Source of the DNA: an uncultured Clostridium sp.
GTDB taxonomy: Bacteria > Bacillota > Clostridia > Lachnospirales > Lachnospiraceae
Length of the DNA: 42,773 nucleotides
NCBI GenBank assembly: GCA_945915475.1
Contig: CAMEFI010000026.1
Location: 1-42,773, forward strand
Direction of reading: 5' to 3'
Part shown: piece by piece, positions 1 to 6,990 of the stretch
Layout of the letters: each line of letters opens with the position of its first letter
How positions within the stretch are numbered: the first letter of the stretch is position 1
The notes under the pieces: generated by a model
Told to the model about the DNA's origin: nothing
The model's database searches: none
What the model saw: the letters and a program-made list of their open reading frames with translations, nothing else
Translations under genes and position numbers: made by a program

Positions 1-1
1 G

Positions 2-1099
2 GCAGCCAACGGAACAAACAGTGAGTCTGACCGTTCTTCCATCCAGGATGAGATCGATCAGTTAACAACTGAGATTGACCGTGTATCTGAGACAACCAAG
101 TTCAACGAGACTTACCTGTTAAAGGGTAATGGAAAGACTGCAACTGTTCAGATCCATGCACAGGATGCAGGTATCAAGGGAACATTGACTGGTATTGGAA
201 CCGGTACAGCAACCTTCAAGATGGATGCTTTAAAGTACGGCGAGTCTATCAACATTGGTTCAAAGGGCTATACCATTGGTGCAACATTAGCTGATACAAA
301 GACTGCAGCAGGTTCTGTTGCTGTAAACAGTACATTAACAATCAATGGAACGACTTATACAATCAAGGCAAAGACCAACGAGATTGACAATGAATATACA
401 AGTGCTGATATTCAGAAGCTGATCAAAGATGGTGACAAGGTCGTAGCAGGAACCCAGACATATGTTGTTATGGGTAAATCTACAGATGGTGTAAGTGACA
501 GTGATGCATCTGTTATCTCTGCAACTAAGGCATACGAGCTGATCAAGGGCGAGCTTCAGAAGGCAAGTTCTATCGGAACGGATCCGGGAAAAGAAGCTAA
601 GTCCGCAGCAGTTGGAAATCAGGCTGTTTATTCTAAGACACAGACACAGGTTTCCTTCACTATTACCGAGGGAACTGTTAAGACAAAGCAGGGCTTACAG
701 ATGGGCTTACATGTAGGTGCTGATGCTGATGGAACCAACAAGATCACATTCAAGATGGATGCCATGAGCTCTGCAGGACTTGGTATCAAGGGTCTTAACA
801 TCGTTGACAACACTGGTGCAAAGGCTACATATGCAATTGATGCAATTGCAGATGCAATCTCAAAGGTTTCTGCACAGAGATCTTCACTCGGTGCTGTTCA
901 GAACAGACTTGAGCACACAATTAACAACCTGGACAACGTAGTTGAGAATACTACAAGCGCTGAATCACAGATTCGTGATACTGATATGGCTGAGACAATG
1001 GTTGAGTACAGCAAGAACAACATTCTTGCTCAGGCCGGCCAGTCAATGCTCGCTCAGGCGAACCAGTCAAATCAGGGTGTACTGTCCTTACTTGGTTAA
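2..1099 (+). CDS. Flagellin, C-terminal part (5' end outside window)
   Basis: The reading frame is open from base 2, so the gene starts before the window. About 365 residues remain. Flagellin polymerises outside the cell into the filament after export by the flagellar type III apparatus. The first residues (AANGTNSESDRSSIQDEIDQ) belong to the N-terminal D1 helix. A variable middle region of some 220 residues follows. The end carries the D1/D0 signature with SAESQIRDTDMAETMVEYSK and a C-terminus in LLG. It is closely similar along its whole length to the next gene, so the two are tandem paralogues. A strong hairpin follows the stop, so it forms its own transcription unit. The N-terminus and promoter cannot be assessed. 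Confidence 0.96.
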   Translation, partial: AANGTNSESDRSSIQDEIDQLTTEIDRVSETTKFNETYLLKGNGKTATVQIHAQDAGIKGTLTGIGTGTATFKMDALKYGESINIGSKGYTIGATLADTKTAAGSVAVNSTLTINGTTYTIKAKTNEIDNEYTSADIQKLIKDGDKVVAGTQTYVVMGKSTDGVSDSDASVISATKAYELIKGELQKASSIGTDPGKEAKSAAVGNQAVYSKTQTQVSFTITEGTVKTKQGLQMGLHVGADADGTNKITFKMDAMSSAGLGIKGLNIVDNTGAKATYAIDAIADAISKVSAQRSSLGAVQNRLEHTINNLDNVVENTTSAESQIRDTDMAETMVEYSKNNILAQAGQSMLAQANQSNQGVLSLLG

Positions 1100-1135
1100 T
1101 TGCTGTTTGCTATTCATTGCTATACTACTATTACA

Positions 1136-1178
1136 AAACAGGCGACGGGGTGCTCCCGCCGCCTGTTTGTGTTCTTGA
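1136..1178 (+). terminator. Rho-independent terminator after flagellin 1
   Basis: Bases 1136-1149 pair with 1155-1168 (14 bp, one mismatch) around a 5-nt loop. A T-rich tail follows (GTTTGTGTTCTTG). It lies 36 bases after the flagellin stop and separates the two flagellin genes. Confidence 0.85.
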
Positions 1179-1219
1179 TCAAAATCTGTAAAAAAATAGA
1201 AAAATTTTTTTTTGGGGGT

Positions 1220-1245
1220 TAAGTAATCCGTAGAAAGCCCGATAT
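1220..1245 (+). promoter_or_regulatory. Sigma-D (SigD/FliA) promoter of flagellin 2
   Basis: TAAG at 1220-1223, a 15-nt spacer and CCGATAT at 1239-1245 match the flagellar sigma consensus TAAA-N14-16-CCGATAT closely. Transcription should begin near 1250-1252. An A/T-rich block with a run of nine T (1205-1213) lies just upstream and could act as an UP element. Sigma-D control is expected for late flagellar genes. Confidence 0.88.
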
Positions 1246-1249
1246 AAAG

Positions 1250-1380
1250 AGTAACCAAGTAAAAATGGTGTCCAGCAAGCACCATTCAGACGCCTAGCAA
1301 GCGTCGTTACTAAGAGGCGTTCAGCAAGCGCCAATATTATCAAGAAAGTAACCAGGGACGTTACATAGGATTCAAGGAGG
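1250..1380 (+). promoter_or_regulatory. Structured 5' leader of flagellin 2, candidate CsrA-responsive
   Basis: The ~140-nt leader between the predicted start site and the ATG is rich in short inverted repeats. Three hairpins (1264-1286, 1289-1305, 1316-1332) share an AGCAA loop core. Four alternating 5-mers, GTAAC 1251-1255, GTTAC 1306-1310, GTAAC 1348-1352 and GTTAC 1360-1364, can pair in mutually exclusive ways. The last pair forms a hairpin whose loop reads CAGGGAC, containing the AGGGA core typical of CsrA sites, just upstream of the ribosome binding site (1374-1380). In Bacillus subtilis CsrA represses hag through one leader hairpin and one site at the Shine-Dalgarno. The same layout is inferred here but not proven. 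Confidence 0.6.
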
Positions 1381-1389
1381 AAACAAAAA

Positions 1390-2772
1390 ATGGTAGTACA
1401 GCACAATATGCAGGCGATGAACGCCAACAGAATGTTAAATGTTACAACATCATCTCAGGCGAAGGCAACAGAGAAGTTGTCATCCGGATACAAGATCAAC
1501 CGAGCAGCAGATGATGCAGCAGGACTTTCAATTTCTGAGAAGATGCGTAAGCAGATTAAAGGTCTGGATCAGGCATCTACGAATGCACAGGATGGAATTT
1601 CAGCCGTACAGACAGCTGAAGGTGCGTTGACAGAAGTTCACTCAATGTTACAGCGTATGAATGAGCTGACTGTACAGGCATCCAACGGGACTAACAGTGA
1701 GTCTGACCGTGAAGCGATCCAGAATGAGATTTCACAGCTTACAACAGAAATCGATCGTGTTGCTGAGACAACAAAGTTCAATGAGACATATCTGTTGAAA
1801 GGAAACGGTAAGGTATCTACCGTTAAGATTCATGCACAGGATGCTGGCTTAACAGGAACTTTGACCGGAATCGGAACAGGAACTGCTACCTTTAAGATGG
1901 CAGCGCTGAAAAATGGCGAGTCTATTTCAATCGGATCAAAGGGATATAGAATTGGTACAACAGTGACTGCTATTAAGGCACAGGTGCCAGGCACAACAAA
2001 TAGTATTGTGACCATTAATGGAACGGAATACAAGATTGCGACAAAGACATCTGCAGCAGATTATCAGTACAAGCAGGATGATCTGAAGCGCATCATCAAG
2101 GATGGCGATAAGGTAATTATCGGAACCCAGACTTACATTGCTATGGTGGATGCCAATAATGATGGTGTCGGTGACAATGATGGATCTGTTATTTCTGCAA
2201 ATCAGGCATATAAGCTGATCAAAGAGGAATTGAGAAAGGCAAGCTCTATCGGTGCTGATCCAGGTAAAGAAGCAAAGGTCGGAGCTGCTCCTACAGGTGA
2301 ATATACACAGACACATACGCAGGTTTCTTTTACCATTACAGAGGGATCTGTTAAGACAACACAGGGACTGCAGATGGGACTGCATGTTGGTGCTGATGCA
2401 GATGGAACCAACAAGATTACATTTACTATTGATACACTTACATCCGCAGGTTTGGGAATCCAGAATCTCGGAATCGTTGATAATACCGGTGCGAAAGCTA
2501 CTTACGCAATTGATGCGATCGCAGATGCACTTCAGAAGGTATCTGCTCAGAGATCTGCACTCGGTGCTGTCCAGAACAGACTTGAGCATACGATCAACAA
2601 CCTGGATAACGTAGTAGAGAATACCACATCAGCAGAATCACAGATTCGTGATACGGATATGGCAGAAGAGATGGTTGAGTACAGCAAGAACAATATTCTT
2701 GCTCAGGCTGGTCAGTCAATGCTTGCACAGGCTAATCAGGCAACTCAGGGTGTTATGTCTCTGTTACAGTAA
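1390..2772 (+). CDS. Flagellin, full length
   Basis: This 460-residue filament protein is complete. The N-terminal D0/D1 region (about residues 1-150) begins MVVQHNMQAMNANRML and includes LSSGYKINRAADDAAGLSIS. The segment LQRMNELTVQ matches the conserved D1 helix that TLR5 recognises in other flagellins. A hypervariable region of about 220 residues follows, then the C-terminal D1/D0 with SAESQIRDTDMAEEMVEYSK. The start is fixed by AGGAGG at 1375-1380, nine bases before ATG. It is monocistronic, with a SigD promoter before and a strong terminator after. Serine/threonine-rich stretches in the middle are plausible targets for the downstream modification enzymes, though no site can be assigned from sequence. 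Confidence 0.98.
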   Translation: MVVQHNMQAMNANRMLNVTTSSQAKATEKLSSGYKINRAADDAAGLSISEKMRKQIKGLDQASTNAQDGISAVQTAEGALTEVHSMLQRMNELTVQASNGTNSESDREAIQNEISQLTTEIDRVAETTKFNETYLLKGNGKVSTVKIHAQDAGLTGTLTGIGTGTATFKMAALKNGESISIGSKGYRIGTTVTAIKAQVPGTTNSIVTINGTEYKIATKTSAADYQYKQDDLKRIIKDGDKVIIGTQTYIAMVDANNDGVGDNDGSVISANQAYKLIKEELRKASSIGADPGKEAKVGAAPTGEYTQTHTQVSFTITEGSVKTTQGLQMGLHVGADADGTNKITFTIDTLTSAGLGIQNLGIVDNTGAKATYAIDAIADALQKVSAQRSALGAVQNRLEHTINNLDNVVENTTSAESQIRDTDMAEEMVEYSKNNILAQAGQSMLAQANQATQGVMSLLQ

Positions 2773-2791
2773 TAAGAAATATAAGCGAATG

Positions 2792-2826
2792 AAAAGAAGA
2801 GTGCCGCAAGGCACTTTTCTTTTTTA
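2792..2826 (+). terminator. Rho-independent terminator after flagellin 2
   Basis: Bases 2792-2805 pair with 2810-2823 (14 bp, one G-T wobble) around a GCAA tetraloop. The run TTTTCTTTTTT overlaps and follows the descending arm. Confidence 0.92.
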
Positions 2827-2944
2827 CTTTTTTATTTTATGGGAAAGTTTGCTGCAATGACAGCTGTTCACAATGTTTTAGTGAAAGTGCATATTACATT
2901 TCTTTCATACATAAAATATTTTGGATGGGTTTAGCAGCATTTTA

Positions 2945-2974
2945 TTGACAAGCAAGGCGTCGAAGAAATATAAT
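2945..2974 (+). promoter_or_regulatory. Sigma-A type promoter of the ATPase/STAS-like/PIN operon
   Basis: A perfect TTGACA at 2945-2950 is separated by 18 bases from a perfect TATAAT at 2969-2974. It drives the gene starting at 3013. Two consensus hexamers imply strong housekeeping-sigma transcription, independent of the flagellar sigma factor used on both sides. Confidence 0.82.
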
Positions 2975-3012
2975 CAAATGGACAGTAAGTTACAGTTTTC
3001 CAGGTGGGTTTT

Positions 3013-3951
3013 ATGTTCGAATACAATTATAATCCAAGAACTCATGAATTGTTTGTCACCTTGCCACAGAATATGAAGTTTGATTACAACTTCCATTGTG
3101 ATGTTGCAGGGTTATTGTATCATGCACTTGGAAATGACGAAGACAATGAAAAAATTGAATCAGTGATTTTAAGCTGCAAGCAGGACGTGGATTACGACAA
3201 AATGAGTAAAGCGTATTTACGTAATGTTCTTGGGTATTTGTTGTCATATAGACGTGTTAAATGGAATATGGAACTAAAAAGACAAATCATATCAACAGTC
3301 TCCATAAGGGATGGTGCAAAGTTTCAAGAGATCAGAATGGGAGATGAGTTACAGAAAAGTGATCAGTCATATTATGTGTTTCATGGGGATAAAAATGTTC
3401 AGAAGCCAGTCGATGAGATTACCAAACTTCTAGTAGAAAAGAATATCACACTAGACGAAGAAGAAATAAAGGAATTCTTGTCTACCACAATCGGAGAAAT
3501 CTTTTCAAATTCGATCAACCATAGTAATCAGGATGAAATTTCTTTCATGTTTGACATTCATTACGAAAAAGATGATTTTTATCTTTGTGTCAACGTGATT
3601 GATTATGGGACTACCATTATAACAAATGTAAAAGAATTTCTTAAAACTGAAAAAAGTAATGCGTTTTGTATGAATTGGGCAATTCAGTCAGGAAATACAA
3701 CGAGGGCGGGATCTGGAGGATATGGACTTCCGACACTGATCAGTTACATTCAGGAGACCAAGGGAACACTTTATATAGTATCTGGAGATACGATTTATCA
3801 ATTTGAAAATAGTAATGCTGCTGTTCAAACGGTTAAAGGCTTTTTTTATGGAACCAGCATTACATTCATGGTCAAGCTTTACAACGATGAAATTATGAGA
3901 TTTGATAAAGAGCATCAGAAGATCAAAAGTATCAGCTTAGACGATATATAA
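3013..3951 (+). CDS. GHKL (HATPase_c) ATP-binding protein, partner-switching type
   Basis: This 312-residue soluble protein has a C-terminal HATPase_c fold of the anti-sigma/histidine-kinase type. The N box is GEIFSNSINHS near residues 161-171. The G1 box is VIDYG near 195-199, and the G2 box is GSGGYGLPTL near 233-242. No dimerisation/phospho-acceptor histidine, membrane segment or sensor domain is visible. The N-terminal ~130 residues are unassigned. ATG 3013 is preferred over GTG 3004 because AGGTGG lies five bases before it, as in the next gene. It is the first gene of a three-gene operon with a STAS-like protein and a PIN protein. By analogy with SpoIIAB/RsbW it may bind or phosphorylate the STAS-like partner; that is inference. 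No specific family name is recognised. Confidence 0.8.
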   Translation: MFEYNYNPRTHELFVTLPQNMKFDYNFHCDVAGLLYHALGNDEDNEKIESVILSCKQDVDYDKMSKAYLRNVLGYLLSYRRVKWNMELKRQIISTVSIRDGAKFQEIRMGDELQKSDQSYYVFHGDKNVQKPVDEITKLLVEKNITLDEEEIKEFLSTTIGEIFSNSINHSNQDEISFMFDIHYEKDDFYLCVNVIDYGTTIITNVKEFLKTEKSNAFCMNWAIQSGNTTRAGSGGYGLPTLISYIQETKGTLYIVSGDTIYQFENSNAAVQTVKGFFYGTSITFMVKLYNDEIMRFDKEHQKIKSISLDDI

Positions 3952-3981
3952 ACTTAGCGAGCATAACAATGAGGTGGGAAA

Positions 3982-4281
3982 ATGACATTATATATCAAAG
4001 ATTTTATTCAGGGTGACACAGCAATATCATATGATGATGGAAACACATGCTTAAAAGAAATATTGAAAGCGGTTGATAACCAGGAAGAAGTAACACTGGA
4101 TTTTTCTGGAATAGATTACGTTATTACAGCGTTTCTTAATCCGATTATCGGAGATTTGATCTTACAAAAGGGAAATGAAATCATGAAGTCAATTAAGATT
4201 GTTAATGCAAATAAAAGGACTATTGAGAAAATAAAAATGGTAAAAGATGGTGCTTTGTTAAAAAGAGAGGACATAGAGTAA
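3982..4281 (+). CDS. STAS-like small protein (DUF4325-like)
   Basis: This 99-residue soluble protein has the order expected of a STAS-like fold. The strand VTLDFSGIDYVITAFLNPII is followed by helix GDLILQKG and strand IKIVNAN. The FSGIDYVITAFLNP segment corresponds to the 'F-x-x-v-x-x-i-x-s-x-F' region of DUF4325 proteins, which often neighbour GHKL ATPases. The family assignment is from memory. GAGGTGGG lies shortly before the ATG. It starts 30 bases after the ATPase stop and ends one base before the PIN gene start, so translation is probably coupled. Its role as the ATPase partner is inferred. A conserved phosphorylatable serine cannot be pinpointed. Confidence 0.72.
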   Translation: MTLYIKDFIQGDTAISYDDGNTCLKEILKAVDNQEEVTLDFSGIDYVITAFLNPIIGDLILQKGNEIMKSIKIVNANKRTIEKIKMVKDGALLKREDIE

Positions 4282-4282
4282 A

Positions 4283-4783
4283 ATGGTATTTTTTGACACC
4301 TGTATTTGGATTGAGCTTTGTAGTGTGAAATCACCTTCGACTGCAAATGAAATCAGGCAGGCGAAGGAAGCAAGCGCCCTTCTGAAAGAATGCATGGATA
4401 AAGGAGAAAAGATAATTACGTGTGATGAGCAGCTTTTAGAAATCATATCATCTGTGCAAAAGATTCGAATGAAAGAATTTAATCGCAATGCTAAAGCGAA
4501 TGGTAGCACGGGATGCGGAAATGTTAAAGAATACAGAATGCAGAATGATTTTGAATTCACGCAGAATTTATGTAAATCCGTAATACAAGATGTTATGTAC
4601 TTCTCAGAGGAAAGTGCTGGTCCGTGCGGTTATTCAATTGATGACGTGCTTGCACAGATTCATCTTGCGGATATCAATGATTGTATTTATTTTGAATATT
4701 GTCAGAAGAATAATATTGAGTTTTACACTTTTGATAAGGACATAACAAATTTGGGAACAAATTCGCATATTCACGTAATATAA
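4283..4783 (+). CDS. PIN-domain protein, putative ribonuclease
   Basis: This 166-residue protein has the acidic residues of a PIN nuclease in the right order: D5 in FFDTCIWIEL, E53 in LLEII, D130 and D133 in LADINDC, and D151 in TFDKD. PIN domains are metal-dependent RNases and are common as VapC toxins. At 166 residues this is longer than a typical VapC (~130), with an insertion around residues 60-115. No classical antitoxin with a DNA-binding domain is adjacent; the upstream partners are a STAS-like protein and a GHKL ATPase. It starts one base after the previous stop and is followed by a terminator, so it is the last gene of the operon. Confidence 0.78.
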   Translation: MVFFDTCIWIELCSVKSPSTANEIRQAKEASALLKECMDKGEKIITCDEQLLEIISSVQKIRMKEFNRNAKANGSTGCGNVKEYRMQNDFEFTQNLCKSVIQDVMYFSEESAGPCGYSIDDVLAQIHLADINDCIYFEYCQKNNIEFYTFDKDITNLGTNSHIHVI

Positions 4784-4787
4784 TGTG

Positions 4788-4820
4788 GTCTCGGAGTTGT
4801 AACTCTGAGACTTTTGTTTT
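4788..4820 (+). terminator. Terminator closing the ATPase/STAS-like/PIN operon
   Basis: Bases 4788-4798 pair with 4801-4811 (11 bp with one G-T wobble; the innermost pairs are likely open), followed by TTTTGTTTT. The stop of the PIN gene is five bases upstream. It isolates the triad from the glycosyltransferase block. Confidence 0.85.
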
Positions 4821-4841
4821 AGGGGTTGCCATATAGAAAAC

Positions 4842-4865
4842 TAATGGAAACAGTAATGGAAACAG
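4842..4865 (+). repeat. Perfect tandem 12-bp repeat at the island promoter
   Basis: TAATGGAAACAG occurs twice back to back (4842-4853 and 4854-4865). It sits directly upstream of the CCGATATA element of the first glycosyltransferase gene and overlaps its presumed -35 region. Confidence 0.9.
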
Positions 4866-4882
4866 ATGACATAACCGATATA
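4854..4882 (+). promoter_or_regulatory. Candidate sigma-D promoter of the modification island
   Basis: CCGATATA at 4875-4882 is a perfect flagellar -10 element. The nearest -35-like TAAT (4854-4857) gives a 17-nt spacer, slightly long, so the -35 is weak. If real, the downstream glycosyltransferases are co-regulated with flagellin. The only alternative seen is readthrough from the preceding operon, which a terminator opposes. Confidence 0.6.
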
Positions 4883-4924
4883 AACTATGAATGATAAAGA
4901 AGGATGTAAGTGGGAGAAACCTGG

Positions 4925-6979
4925 ATGCAAAAGGAAAAAAAAGTGTTACTTACAATTTCGTTATTGGTATCAGGAAGAGAAGAGACAACCATCAAGTGTC
5001 TTGATTCGCTGACCCCAATTATGCAGGAGATACCATCAGAACTGATTCTTGTTGATACCGGCTGCAGTCAGGAATTAAAAGCAAAATTACAGGAATATAC
5101 ACAGCAGATTATACCATTTACCTGGTGCAATGATTTCTCGAAAGCAAGAAATGCTGGATTAGAGCGTGCAAACGGTGAATGGTTTCTTTATTTGGATGAT
5201 GATGAATGGTTTGTCGAATGCGATGAACTAATCGATTTCTTCAAAAGTGGAGAGTATAAGGAATATCACCGTGCGAATTATATTCAGAGAAATTTTCAGG
5301 ATACCTTGTTGACGTATTACAGTGATTCATGGGTTTCCAGAATGATCCGAATGGAAGAAGACACACATTTTGAGAGTAAAATTCATGAGTATCTGGCACC
5401 GGCACGTGGAAAGTGTAAGCATCTGAAGGCAATAGTCAATCATACGGGATACATTTTTCAAACAGATGAGGACCGCCAGCGTCATTTTGAGAGAAACAGC
5501 GTTTTGCTTCTGGATATGATTCAGGAAGAACCTCAGAGATTACGCTGGAAAGTGCAATTGGTTCAGGAGTATCGCGGAATTAAAGCATGGAACGATTTGT
5601 ATTCTTTCAGCAGGAAATGTCTGGATGAAACGAAACAGATGGATTCGCTAGGGCAGAACAGAGATATTGGTACTTTTTATGTGGGAGCAGTCGAGGGACT
5701 TCTTTTTCTGGAGAAGAATAAAGAGGCAGAAAAGATTGCAAATCAGGGATTGGCAGATGAGAGAATGAGTATGTTGTGCAAAACGCATCTGCTGTTGCAG
5801 CTCGGTGTTGTATATTATCGGGAAGGTAAATTGCCGGAAGCAAAGAAAGCACTTATGCAATACCTTGACCATTACCAATATCTGATCGATCATGAGGAAG
5901 AATTGTATGTACAGCAGGGCGTATTGCTTGTGGAGGAGGCGGTGGATGTCATCTCTGTCAAGAAAGCCTACTCGATTTTAATCTGTTGTGGATTAAAGAA
6001 AAAGAATACTTCCTATCTAAAAAAATACTATCACAAACTGGAATGGGAAAAGAATGTTATCTATGTATGTGATGATCTGATACCGGTTCTTTTGGAAGCA
6101 ATGAGCAGTATGCCGGTAGAAGATATCTTTGTATCAGTATGGAGAGATGGCTGGAAGAATGCAGAACTTCGAAATACCTTTATGGCATATATTAATGAAC
6201 AGAAAGATACCAATCAAGATGCGTATTATCAAATGCTGGAATTGGTTTCAGTGGCAGACATCGAGGATGAATATACCTTATATGCAAATCTGCTGTTGAT
6301 TCAAAAGGAGAGCAATCCTCAGAGACTGTTTGCCTGCCTGCAAAACAGAAGTATTTCAACCTTAGAACAGATGATTCCAGATGCACTGGCATGCATGGAT
6401 GAACGGCAGCTTACGGTATTAGAAAAAATGTGTGAAAACGAGGAGCCTGAAAATGCCGAGCAGTTATTTCTCATCTTATTGCAGCGGGAACTTCTGATAA
6501 GAAGTGACCAGGCAATGGAATTTGAAGCACTCAGAGAAAGATTTGCAACCTTTTCAAGTCGGGCACTGGATCTGCTGACACGATACTATCAACCAGTTGT
6601 TTTTGAAACGTACTTGGAGCTTCTCCCTGCCTTTGGTCAGGCTGCCCAGCTGCTTGCAACAGCATTGCAATTGGAAGAAACCGATATGCACAAGGCATTG
6701 GAGATATACAGGGAAGTGGTGGCAGTTGATGCTGCATATGCCAATACAATCTCCTGCTATATGCGTCTGCTGGGGGACAACTTCTCACCAGAGAAGGCGC
6801 AAAATGAACTGGAAGAATTGAAAGAAAATGTCCTGCTTAAAGTATATGAAAAAGTAAAAGAGCATCAGTTTCAGGATGCAATAGCAATCCTTGTGGAGCT
6901 GAAAAAAGTCATACCGGACGATCTGAATATCGCAATGATGGCTCTTGAAATCCGACTGTCATTGTTGCAATCAAAATAG
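4925..6979 (+). CDS. GT2 glycosyltransferase with C-terminal TPR-like region
   Basis: This 684-residue cytosolic protein has an N-terminal GT-A/GT2 domain (about 5-210). It shows the nucleotide-binding start LLTISLLVSGREETT, ELILVDTG and the metal-binding LDDDEWF with the acidic triad at 91-93. HFESKIHEYL near residue 150 is typical of GT2 enzymes related to SunS-like peptide glycosyltransferases and TPR-containing GT2 proteins. The remainder (~220-684) is helical repeat, probably TPR for substrate binding. ATG 4925 is chosen over GTG 4910 because MQKEKKVLL aligns with the start of the next paralogue and GGGAG precedes it. It is the first gene after the flagellins and a good candidate for the enzyme attaching the first sugar to flagellin; acceptor identity is inferred. 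Confidence 0.88.
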   Translation: MQKEKKVLLTISLLVSGREETTIKCLDSLTPIMQEIPSELILVDTGCSQELKAKLQEYTQQIIPFTWCNDFSKARNAGLERANGEWFLYLDDDEWFVECDELIDFFKSGEYKEYHRANYIQRNFQDTLLTYYSDSWVSRMIRMEEDTHFESKIHEYLAPARGKCKHLKAIVNHTGYIFQTDEDRQRHFERNSVLLLDMIQEEPQRLRWKVQLVQEYRGIKAWNDLYSFSRKCLDETKQMDSLGQNRDIGTFYVGAVEGLLFLEKNKEAEKIANQGLADERMSMLCKTHLLLQLGVVYYREGKLPEAKKALMQYLDHYQYLIDHEEELYVQQGVLLVEEAVDVISVKKAYSILICCGLKKKNTSYLKKYYHKLEWEKNVIYVCDDLIPVLLEAMSSMPVEDIFVSVWRDGWKNAELRNTFMAYINEQKDTNQDAYYQMLELVSVADIEDEYTLYANLLLIQKESNPQRLFACLQNRSISTLEQMIPDALACMDERQLTVLEKMCENEEPENAEQLFLILLQRELLIRSDQAMEFEALRERFATFSSRALDLLTRYYQPVVFETYLELLPAFGQAAQLLATALQLEETDMHKALEIYREVVAVDAAYANTISCYMRLLGDNFSPEKAQNELEELKENVLLKVYEKVKEHQFQDAIAILVELKKVIPDDLNIAMMALEIRLSLLQSK

Positions 6980-6990
6980 GAGACACATTC

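Noticed and set aside
1199-1218. A-run/T-run block before the flagellin 2 promoter as a terminator
   Set aside because: The hairpin would be pure A-T and lies 30 bases after a clearly better terminator. An UP-element role fits better.
1936-2589. Long open frame (217 codons) antisense to flagellin 2
   Set aside because: It arises from the codon bias of the flagellin gene on the other strand. It has no ribosome site, an implausible cysteine/serine-rich composition and no recognisable domain.
4283-4783. Calling the PIN gene a plain VapC toxin
   Set aside because: There is no VapB-type antitoxin upstream, the protein is longer than usual, and its operon partners are a GHKL ATPase and a STAS-like protein.
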